Source: Lewinellaceae bacterium
Lineage (GTDB): Bacteria; Bacteroidota; Bacteroidia; Chitinophagales; Saprospiraceae
DNA length: 64,000 nucleotides
NCBI GenBank assembly: GCA_020636375.1
Contig: JACJXZ010000010.1
Coordinates: 186,001-250,000 of the forward strand
Direction: 5' to 3'
Part shown: one piece after another, positions 16,996 through 23,401 of the stretch
Numbering within the stretch: position 1 is the stretch's first letter
Layout: every line of letters begins with the position of its first letter
Program-made: the position numbers and the translations under genes
The notes under the pieces: model-generated
What the model was told of the DNA's origin: nothing
The model's database searches: none
The model's input: only the letters and a program-made list of their open reading frames with translations

Positions 16996-17035
16996 AAACA
17001 GGCCCCGCCCGTCAAATACCGGGCAGGGCCTGTTT
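16996..17035 (-). terminator. Hairpin terminator between the two rpsU genes
   Basis: Two 16-base arms (AAACAGGCCCYGCCCG type) pair with one mismatch around a short loop. On the minus strand the right side ends in TTT. It lies 21 bp after the stop of the upstream rpsU copy, so it should end or attenuate that transcript before the second copy. Confidence 0.75.
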
Positions 17036-17056
17036 CATGCATCGAAGCTGTTTTTC

Positions 17057-17254
17057 TCAGTCATTTGCTTCGGCATGCTCTTTTTCCTGCTTATAGATCG
17101 CTTTGAGCACTTCGGTTCGCCGCTTAACTGACGGCTTGGTAAACTGCTGCCGGCGGCGCAATTCCCGGATCAGCCCAATATTGCGGTGTTTGCGCTTATA
17201 GCGCTTCAGCGCCCGGTCGATCGATTCGTTGTCCTTTACATTGATTATTATCAT
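17057..17254 (-). CDS. rpsU: 30S ribosomal protein S21, copy 2
   Basis: This 65-aa S21 paralogue is about three quarters identical to the copy at 16744. It shares the core SIDRALKRYKRKHRN and RRRQQFTKPSVKRR. The differences cluster at the N-terminus (NVKDNE against EIKDGE) and in the C-terminal tail (QEKEHAEAND against QQKIQAEETD), the parts that contact rRNA and neighbouring proteins. A strong hairpin separates the two copies, so they can be expressed at different levels. The upstream 212-bp gap before the RRM gene holds the likely promoter. Confidence 0.95.
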   Translation of the reverse strand: MIIINVKDNESIDRALKRYKRKHRNIGLIRELRRRQQFTKPSVKRRTEVLKAIYKQEKEHAEAND

Positions 17255-17403
17255 ATAGTGTTGAATTTGAATGGAGTGGAAGAACTTTTTTCAAAGAATA
17301 GCTATTCTCCGCCCACTCGCCAGTGAAAAAAATTAACCAGTCAGATATAAACGGCCCGGATTTTCCGGTGTAGGTTTTGCCCGCCTTGCCCGGGTTTTCA
17401 TGA

Positions 17404-17460
17404 ATCCGGCCCCGCTGAGAGGCCGGATCAGTTCATTTCGAAAGCCCCGGGCGAGCCCGG
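17404..17460 (-). terminator. Hairpins downstream of the RRM gene
   Basis: Two GC-rich hairpins lie just after the RRM gene stop on the minus strand: CCGGGC/GCCCGG around 17447-17460, and ATCCGGCC/GGCCGGAT at 17404-17428 with a 9-base loop. A T-run is absent, so termination efficiency is uncertain. Confidence 0.5.
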
Positions 17461-17466
17461 TATTGC

Positions 17467-17757
17467 TTACCAGCGGTTGTAGCTGCTTCGGCTGTAGTCG
17501 TTCGTGGGGCGGCTGTTGCGCGGCCGTGCCTTTTTGACGACGATGGTCCTGCCGTCGAGTTCCGTCTCGTTGAGTTCGTGAATGGCCTCCAGCGCGGCAT
17601 CGTCGTTATCCATTTCGACGAATCCGTAACCTTTGGACCTGCCGGTGTCATAATCCATGATCACCTTTGAAGAGGACACCTCTCCGAATTGTTCGAATAC
17701 GCGTTCTAAGTCGTTGCTGTTGGTGTCGTAACTGAGCTTTGCAATAAAAATGTTCAT
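17467..17757 (-). CDS. RRM-domain RNA-binding protein
   Basis: The 96-aa product is a single RNA recognition motif with a short tail. RNP-2 is IFIAKL at residues 3-8. RNP-1 is KGYGFVEM at about 43-50, with the aromatic residues that stack on RNA bases. The tail (KKARPRNSRP ... SSYNRW) is rich in R, S and N, as in the small glycine/arginine-tailed RRM proteins of Bacteroidota and cyanobacteria. Such proteins are often cold-induced. The neighbours are the two rpsU genes, which gives a small translation/RNA-binding cluster. The 446-bp region upstream is shared with the divergent GIN gene. Confidence 0.92.
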   Translation of the reverse strand: MNIFIAKLSYDTNSNDLERVFEQFGEVSSSKVIMDYDTGRSKGYGFVEMDNDDAALEAIHELNETELDGRTIVVKKARPRNSRPTNDYSRSSYNRW

Positions 17758-18203
17758 AACAAAAATTTAAAAAATAAAAGAATTCACCTCTGTGGGGGAG
17801 CAGGCTGCTGCGGCATCGTCACACGGCCCGCAGAGCAATCAAACAATTAGTACGACTGGTGGAAAATCTTAGAGCGACTATTCAGGTAGGAATAAAAAGA
17901 CTACTGAACCCAACGGAACTAATGGTTGACCCTGCAAAGGTACGTATTTATAACAGGATAACAAACTCCAGAGTTCAGTGCCGGGGAGATAATGGCGCTG
18001 AAAGGATGGGAAATGGGCATGAAAAGACGGCAGGATTTTCCCTTACGGAAAATGGATTATCCCTCCATGCTATGTTCTTTTTCCTGCTGGCCAGGGGTAA
18101 ATCCCTGCCGGCCGGCGTGATCTCTCAGGCAACCTTTTTGTCAAACCCTTATCTTTACAGGCAGACGCGTACGATAATTCTTTTTTACTCAAAACCAAAA
18201 AAC
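17758..18203. other. Divergent intergenic region, RRM / head-GIN
   Basis: This 446-bp gap separates the divergent RRM and head-GIN genes and should hold both promoters. An open frame runs through part of it in the GIN direction from 17859, but its composition is unlike the gene and a signal peptide appears only at 18204, so it is treated as non-coding. I saw no hairpin or repeat that stands out. Confidence 0.4.
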
Positions 18204-18926
18204 ATGAAAAGCCACAAACTATGGGTCAGCGCCAGCTTCCTGATGCTGGCTGCGCTGCTGTTATCAACCTCCCTTTACGCCCAGCGGACAACCGGCAACG
18301 GCAATGTCGTCGAACAGGAAAGAGCAGTGGGCAATTTCGACGTCATCAAAGTCCAGAAAGGCATCGACCTCTACATCACCCAGGGCAGCCCGGCGGCCCT
18401 CACCGTCAAGGCCGATGAAAACATCCTGGATCAGATCATCACCCGGGTGGACGGCAAGACGCTCTACCTCGATGTCCAGGGCAGTGTCCGCAACGCCAGG
18501 GCCATGGATGTATTCGTGACGCTGGAAAACCTCAGCGAGCTTCATGCTTCCGGCGGCTCCGACGTTTTTGCCGAGGACGGCCTGAAGCTGAAAGAACTGA
18601 AGCTGTTCTGCTCCGGCGGTTCCGACACGAGGATGGCCATCGAAGCAGAAACCCTGCACTGCAATACCTCCGGCGGCTCCGACGCCGTCCTGTCCGGCAA
18701 GGTCAATGAACTGATCGTGGAGTCTTCCGGCGGTTCCGACTTCGACGCCAAAAAACTGGAAGCCGTCAAGTGCAAAATCCGGGCCAGCGGCGCTTCCGAC
18801 GCCTGGGTCTTTGCTACCGGCGAAATCGACATAGAAGCTTCCGGCGCCAGCGATATCCACTACAAAGGGGGGGCGAAAAAGATAAGTTCCAAGGCTTCCG
18901 GCGGGGCGGATATTCATGGCAACTAA
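18204..18926 (+). CDS. Head-GIN (DUF2807) secreted protein
   Basis: The start at 18204 (MKSHKLWVSASFLMLAALLL) gives a signal peptide cleaved near LYAQ. The 240-aa product is a putative auto-transporter adhesin head-GIN domain protein. VGNFDVIKVQKGIDLYITQG, then LTVKADENILDQI, is the family N-terminus. The body is a beta-solenoid with the pentapeptide turn SGGSD or SGASD repeated seven times at about 20-residue spacing (ending ASGGAD). Each turn places Gly-Gly/Ala-Ser-Asp at a corner of the helix. Family members are secreted or outer-membrane-associated and of unknown function. A palindromic terminator follows the stop. Confidence 0.88.
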   Translation: MKSHKLWVSASFLMLAALLLSTSLYAQRTTGNGNVVEQERAVGNFDVIKVQKGIDLYITQGSPAALTVKADENILDQIITRVDGKTLYLDVQGSVRNARAMDVFVTLENLSELHASGGSDVFAEDGLKLKELKLFCSGGSDTRMAIEAETLHCNTSGGSDAVLSGKVNELIVESSGGSDFDAKKLEAVKCKIRASGASDAWVFATGEIDIEASGASDIHYKGGAKKISSKASGGADIHGN

Positions 18927-18940
18927 ACAGGCAATGTGGG

Positions 18941-18978
18941 TGGGCCATTGAGGTTTGATCTCAACCTCAATCGGCCCA
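18941..18978. terminator. Palindromic terminator after the GIN gene
   Basis: TGGGCCATTGAGGTTTGA pairs with TCAACCTCAATCGGCCCA around a central GATC, starting 14 bp after the GIN stop. A weaker outer pairing (ACAGG...CCTGT) extends the stem. It lies between convergent genes and can work in both directions. Confidence 0.7.
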
Positions 18979-18995
18979 TTTCCTGTACTTGATGA

Positions 18996-19442
18996 TTAGC
19001 CGGCCTTTTTAAATCGGTATGTATGGGATTGGCTATTCCTGCCCGAATCATCAGTATAGACTTTTAAACTGCGAATATGCAGTTCACCGGAACCATCCAT
19101 GCTGATCACCAGATTTTCGATGATATGCACTTCCTTCCCGGGTCCCGATTTATATTCCGCCGTGATAGCTTCCGTATTCTTTTCCGGGCTGGTACTGATG
19201 CTGGAAGAATAAGCAGTGCTCCGGACCTGCCCCCAGTCGCAATCTCTTGGCACGCAATTGCCAAAAGCCTGGACGTAGGCCACTGAGCCTTTTACCGTGA
19301 TGACGACTTTTGTAATCCCGCCTTCCGGGTCGGCATTGGCCCAGGTGCCGGCATACGCGCTGAGCGGATTGCCGGCAAAAGCGGTTTGGCTGCAGGCCAG
19401 CAGGATGATGGAGCAAAGGGTCGTTTTTAGCGACTTTTTCAT
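18996..19442 (-). CDS. Small secreted protein, unknown function
   Basis: The start at 19442 (MKKSLKTTLCSIILLACSQTAFAG) gives a clear signal peptide and a 148-aa precursor. The mature protein is beta-rich and begins NPLSAYAGTWANADPEGGITKVVITVKG, resembling small lipocalin-like or avidin-like secreted proteins where GTWxN opens the first strand. Two cysteines (CVPRDC) are close together and could form a disulfide. The upstream part of the open frame to 19667 is not protein-like. I cannot assign a function. Confidence 0.7.
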   Translation of the reverse strand: MKKSLKTTLCSIILLACSQTAFAGNPLSAYAGTWANADPEGGITKVVITVKGSVAYVQAFGNCVPRDCDWGQVRSTAYSSSISTSPEKNTEAITAEYKSGPGKEVHIIENLVISMDGSGELHIRSLKVYTDDSGRNSQSHTYRFKKAG

Positions 19443-20015
19443 AGTATGAGTTTTATGGGTTATGGAATTCTTGTTTTTGCCTATAGATATGACGGCAGGC
19501 CGCGAGGGCGGACTGTGCCTGAAACCGAATGCGAAAATTGGAGAAAGTTGGTGGTGATAGTTTTCCTGGCCTGCCAGGAATTCTAAATATAGGAAAAATC
19601 GGGCAGGGCAGGAAAGGCAAACATTGCGAGCCTGTATGAAATCCCGAATTTCTGAATGCAGAGGCAAGCGCTCAATAAACCTTGCGATGCTGTCAGTCCC
19701 GTAGGCTACGGTTTACAAATAAGTTTACACCAGCCGCTAACAGCTACCGGGCAGCAGCGCTTTGCCCGGCAGCTTCCGGCCTCAATTCCGCAAGGCTATG
19801 GCCGACGGCGTATGGCATAGGGACGAAGGGCAACCAGCCATTCTCGTTTTAGAATGCCACTAAAGCACAAAGGCGCAAAATCCCACCAAAGGTTAGTGTG
19901 GATTTGGTGTTTTTGTGTTTTCGTGGCAGGAATTTGGCATTAATTTGCCAAAGCGAGGATTGCTGAAGGACGATAGATTATATACCTATTTTCCTGAAAA
20001 GTGGCCTACAAGAGT
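19443..20015. other. Gene-free gap with a partial hairpin repeat
   Basis: This 573-bp gap between two minus-strand genes has no credible gene. At 19856-19927 it holds an inverted repeat (GCCACTAAAGCACAAAGG ... TTTTGTGTTTTCGTGGC) that resembles the inner hairpin of the MITE-like family at 376, 38512 and 47878, but without its terminal TACTAC-type ends. Confidence 0.5.
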
Positions 20016-20456
20016 TCACGCCGCTCCGAAATAATTCCGGTAAATCCTCTTCCTCGGATAAAACCCCAGGAAAATGACAGGGTACAACAGCCAGGTCACC
20101 ACAGGGTTCGGCCCCCGGAAAGTAATATCATCAACAATGCAGGAAGTATCCTCCGTCATTTTGCGGACGATGTGCCTGTGCCGCCAGAATGAAAGCGGGA
20201 ACGGCAGTTGCACCCCCTCGTCGATAAAGTAAGCCTCCTGCTCGTTTACCTCGTCACCGGTAATAACGCTCACCCAATCCGCTTTCAGGGGCTTCAGAAA
20301 GCGGATGTGCACCCTGTCGCCCTTTTTCGAACCGGTAAATTCCACGATCTCCATCTCGCCCTGCCGGGGTGCCAGGGCTTCGAAGAGCTTGCGGTCAAAG
20401 CGCGCCATCACTTCTTTGTAGTTACCTTTTACTTTTGTTTCGAGCCTGATGTTCAT
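20016..20456 (-). CDS. SRPBCC-type ligand-binding domain protein
   Basis: The 146-aa product begins MNIRLETKVKGNYKEVMARFDRKLF and continues with FTGSKKGDRVHIRF and a long C-terminal helix carrying WLLYPVIFLGFYPRKR. The pattern (strand, helix, strands, long helix) and the opening TxVxGNYxxV fit the START/SRPBCC hydrophobic-pocket fold as found in short Bacteroidota proteins. Ligand and role are unknown. It is divergent from the conflict module that starts at 20739. Confidence 0.7.
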   Translation of the reverse strand: MNIRLETKVKGNYKEVMARFDRKLFEALAPRQGEMEIVEFTGSKKGDRVHIRFLKPLKADWVSVITGDEVNEQEAYFIDEGVQLPFPLSFWRHRHIVRKMTEDTSCIVDDITFRGPNPVVTWLLYPVIFLGFYPRKRIYRNYFGAA

Positions 20457-20694
20457 CGGACATGCATTTTGTGCCTTATTAATGAGAAAAAAGCACAGGT
20501 GGTTTACTGCCTTGCAGCCGGATTTGATAAATTTATCCGAGGCAATTCGCCGAAACTTGTTAAATCTCTCTGTGTTTATCTGGTCACAGCTCTCTGAAAC
20601 TTGCCCAATCTCCCGGAAAATCCTATTTTCAGGCTTTCAAATTTCGAAAATATAATTCTGTGACACCGAAATAGCTGCCCTGACAAATGCAAGG

Positions 20695-20732
20695 ACCGAA
20701 ACACCAAACACCATAACACCAAAAAAACACCG
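20695..20732. repeat. ACCGAAACACC-type short repeat upstream of the module
   Basis: The segment is a string of ACCGAAACACC/ACACCATAACACC units ending 6 bp before the start of the iSTAND-like gene. A very similar string occurs at 50905-50937 and a shorter one near 528-550. It may lie in the leader of the mRNA; no function can be read from it. Confidence 0.4.
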
Positions 20733-20738
20733 CAACGC

Positions 20739-22016
20739 ATGGCTTCAGAACGGGATGGTTGGGAACAGGAACTCGAAGAAACCATCAATAAAGTAAATTA
20801 TCTTCGAAAAGAACTGGTCAGGGCCTACGATGCAATCAAGAAGTACTCCTTGGAAAGCCAAATCTCAGAGGGTGAAGAAAAAATCACTCAACTGAAGGCC
20901 AAAATCCGGGAAGCAGCTTCCCGTCCAGCGTTGGACACCCAGCCGGATACCGTACACCGTACACAACCTGGGACTGCCCCTGACCCCGTACACCGTACAC
21001 AACCTGGGACTGCCCCTGACCCCGTACACCGTACACAACCCCCGCAGCCTCTGTCCAGCGTTCGGCCGAGTCATGCCGAGGCCCTACTCGCCCGGGAAGC
21101 CGACGAACGCCAGCCCTCCCGCCCTACCGGCAGCTTCTTCAACCGCCGGCTGCCGCGCCGCCGCTACGGGGAAATTTCCTGCGACCGGGGGCGGGAAATG
21201 GAACTCCTGCGGCAGCAATTTGACCGGCACAGGGACGAGCCTTTTCAGCACTATTTCCTCTCCGGGTTGTACGACGACAAGCTGGACAGCCTGGTGGAGC
21301 GGTTCATCCGGCAGGTGCTGGAAAGCGATGGCGGATTCGACGTCCACTGCCCGACCGCCATCCGGGGCGAGGGATACGAGCCGGTGCTGAACGTCGAGCC
21401 ATTGCCCCTGCGGTTCGACCTGGAGAGCAGCAAACAGGCGCTGCGGAGCTATTTTGGCAGGCACCTGTATCTCGGCCCGGCCCATGAAACCCTTTCGCTG
21501 GAAACGCTGGAGGATTTTTTCCGGTCGAACCTCCCGCTGCTTCAAAAGGATTACCTGGCGGTCGTCTTCAAGGTCAGCCGGGAACACCGCAAGCCTTTCC
21601 TGCCGGCCTTTTTTCAGTGGTTGGTCCGGGACTTCTGCTGCGGCAGGCATTCGAAACTGAAGCTGCTCTTCTTCTATACCGCCGTCGGGCAGGCGCCAAA
21701 AGCGGCCCGCCTCGCCAGGTGGCTGGGATGGGGAAGGAAGGAGAGCGCCCTGGAAAACGACCTGGAAGGCATTTTTGCCGCCCATCCCTGCTGCTACCCG
21801 CTCCGGCCCCGCCCCTGGGTGCCGGCCAGCGACCTCATGGACTGGTTCGACTTCCATTCTACCAAAACGACGGAAGCCCGGCGCCATATCGAACGGATTA
21901 AAAAAGATCATCCGGAATATTACAACCCCAATGAAGACGCCTTCCGCATGAGCGTCGTCGAAGACCGCCTGCGGCAAATTATTGAAGAAGATATAAGAGC
22001 CTATCCGGCAATCTAA
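20739..22016 (+). CDS. iSTAND-like protein with coiled-coil N-terminus
   Basis: The 425-aa product is the first gene of a three-gene module. Residues about 5-60 are a charged coiled coil (KVNYLRKELVRAYDAIKK ... EGEEKITQLKAKI). Residues 65-110 are a proline-rich linker with a 12-residue repeat, VHRTQPGTAPDP, in 2.5 copies. From about 145 comes a domain that starts CDRGREMELLRQQFDRH and continues FQHYFLSGLYDDKLDSLVERF. That layout resembles the inactive STAND (iSTAND) domain of bacterial conflict systems; no Walker A motif is visible, which agrees with an inactive NTPase. The C-terminal part ends in a charged helix. A MoxR ATPase follows. The iSTAND call is from pattern memory and needs a profile search. 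Confidence 0.65.
   Translation: MASERDGWEQELEETINKVNYLRKELVRAYDAIKKYSLESQISEGEEKITQLKAKIREAASRPALDTQPDTVHRTQPGTAPDPVHRTQPGTAPDPVHRTQPPQPLSSVRPSHAEALLAREADERQPSRPTGSFFNRRLPRRRYGEISCDRGREMELLRQQFDRHRDEPFQHYFLSGLYDDKLDSLVERFIRQVLESDGGFDVHCPTAIRGEGYEPVLNVEPLPLRFDLESSKQALRSYFGRHLYLGPAHETLSLETLEDFFRSNLPLLQKDYLAVVFKVSREHRKPFLPAFFQWLVRDFCCGRHSKLKLLFFYTAVGQAPKAARLARWLGWGRKESALENDLEGIFAAHPCCYPLRPRPWVPASDLMDWFDFHSTKTTEARRHIERIKKDHPEYYNPNEDAFRMSVVEDRLRQIIEEDIRAYPAI
20952..21040 (+). repeat. 36-bp in-frame tandem repeat inside the iSTAND-like gene
   Basis: The 36-bp unit, about 2.5 copies, encodes VHRTQPGTAPDP. Each unit begins with GTACACCGTACAC, a 13-mer that recurs several times in the following intergenic region (22056-22203). 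It lies between the coiled coil and the iSTAND-like domain and so lengthens the linker without breaking the frame. Confidence 0.85.
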
Positions 22017-22055
22017 ACCCGGCTATGGCTCTAATGTCGGACAACCGATTGAGGC

Positions 22056-22203
22056 CCCGTACACCGTACACCCCCAGAGCAGCTCCCGGACCGTACACCG
22101 TACACACCCCAGGGCTGCTCGGCCCGTACACCGTACACCCCAGGGCTGCTCCCGGACCCGTACAACGTACACCTTCCAGGATTGTTCCTGGACCGTACAC
22201 ACC
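22056..22203 (+). repeat. Intergenic GTACACCGTACAC repeat array
   Basis: Between the iSTAND-like gene and the MoxR gene lie about five diverged units of the form CCGTACACCGTACACCCC, spaced by CAGGGCTGCTCCCGGA-like sequence. The 13-mer core is the same as in the coding repeat at 20952. The array ends about 50 bp before the MoxR start. It is not CRISPR-like: the unit is short and the spacers are themselves repeated. Confidence 0.8.
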
Positions 22204-22253
22204 CCATGCAGCCTCCATACAACCTTTGACAGATAGCATTTAAACCCCTGCTG

Positions 22254-23174
22254 ATGCAACATTACGAAAACAAAACCCTGCCCCCCGTAAAACGGGAAAA
22301 CTGGAACCACCCGGCCCGCTACCGGGTTTCTCCCGGCCTGGCCGACGCTTTCAACGTGGCCCTGGAGCTGAGTTTGCCGCTCATCCTGACCGGCGAGGCG
22401 GGCACCGGCAAAACCCAGTTCGCCCACCACGTCGCCGACCGCTTCGGCATGGGGCAGGCCCTGGTGTTCAACGCCAAGACCACCTCCGTGGCCACCGACC
22501 TGTTCTACCGCTACCAGGCGGTAAAGCATTTCCAGTACATCCAGAGCAAGCGGGAACAGGAAAAGGAAATCAAAAACACCGGGGACTTCATCGAGTACCA
22601 GGCCCTCGGGCTGGCCATCAGGAACGCGCAGGAGAAAGGCACGCGCTCTGTCGTCCTCATCGACGAGATCGACAAGGCGCCCCGCGATTTCCCCAACGAC
22701 ATCCTCAACGAGCTGGAAGGCCTGCGCTTCGACGTGCCGGAACTGGAAACTTCCTTCCAGGCGCCGCAGGAGCTGCGCCCCGTCATCATCCTGACCAGCA
22801 ATTCCGAAAAGAACCTGCCGGCGCCCTTCCTGCGCCGCTGCGTTTTTTACAACATCGATTTCCCCGACGAGAAAGAGCTGTACGAGATCATCAGGCTCAA
22901 GCTCGGCGCGGAAGAGATGGAGCAGGGCCGCCTGAACCGGCTGATCGAAGAGTTCGATGCGATCCGCAAGGTGGCTGCCCAGGCCAACACCAAAAAGCCT
23001 GCCACGGCAGAGCTGATCAGCTGGCTGGCCGTGCTGCAGCAATTGGGTTTTGACGTGGATACCCTGGGCACGCCCGGGGTGGATAAAAAAACCTTGATGC
23101 AATCCTACACCGTGCTGGCTAAAAGCGACGAGCTGCGGCAGGCGCTGAAAAAACGGATTGATGATTGGGGATAA
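22254..23174 (+). CDS. MoxR-family AAA+ ATPase
   Basis: The 306-aa product is a MoxR-type AAA+ ATPase. Walker A is GEAGTGKTQ at about residues 46-54, Walker B is VVLIDEIDKAP, and sensor 1 lies in IILTSNSEKNLPAPFLRRC. The double arginine of that last stretch is the expected arginine-finger region. MoxR ATPases act with vWA-domain proteins as chaperones or activators, and the next gene encodes a protein with a vWA-like domain, so the pair is functionally linked. The long 237-bp gap before this gene (GTACACC array) and the 227-bp gap after it (nested palindrome) are unusual inside an operon. Confidence 0.9.
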   Translation: MQHYENKTLPPVKRENWNHPARYRVSPGLADAFNVALELSLPLILTGEAGTGKTQFAHHVADRFGMGQALVFNAKTTSVATDLFYRYQAVKHFQYIQSKREQEKEIKNTGDFIEYQALGLAIRNAQEKGTRSVVLIDEIDKAPRDFPNDILNELEGLRFDVPELETSFQAPQELRPVIILTSNSEKNLPAPFLRRCVFYNIDFPDEKELYEIIRLKLGAEEMEQGRLNRLIEEFDAIRKVAAQANTKKPATAELISWLAVLQQLGFDVDTLGTPGVDKKTLMQSYTVLAKSDELRQALKKRIDDWG

Positions 23175-23388
23175 GCAGGCGGACATATTTAATTTACAAA
23201 TAACCTGGAATGCTCGTTACGGCCTGCGGTCGTATACGGAACAGAGGCTCCGGGCTCCTGCCCGGCGTAAATACTCTTCAAATCACCCCGGACAGGAGTC
23301 CGGAACCTTGGCCCGCTTACGGCCACAGGCCGTAGCGAGCATCTTCGATAAAAAAATATTGGCAATTTAAATATGTCCGACTGCTTAT
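23171..23388. repeat. Nested palindrome between MoxR and vWA/FGE genes
   Basis: The outer arms, 23171-23190 and 23369-23388, pair with one or two mismatches (ATAAGCAG...GGACATATTT), and the left arm includes the MoxR stop codon. An inner pair, 23211-23234 with 23318-23341, has 21 of 24 matches (TGCTCGYTACGGCCTG...). A third pair in the centre is CCGGGCTCCTGCCCGG with CCGGACAGGAGTCCGG. The whole element can fold into one long stem. It may attenuate transcription between the ATPase and its partner. Confidence 0.8.
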
Positions 23389-23401
23389 TTAAAACACTTG
23401 C

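Noticed and set aside
17859..18203. N-terminal extension of the head-GIN protein
   Set aside because: The signal peptide begins at 18204 and the extension is not protein-like; the frame is open by chance.
22056..22203. Possible CRISPR array
   Set aside because: The unit is only 13-18 bp, the intervening sequences are themselves similar, and no cas gene lies nearby.
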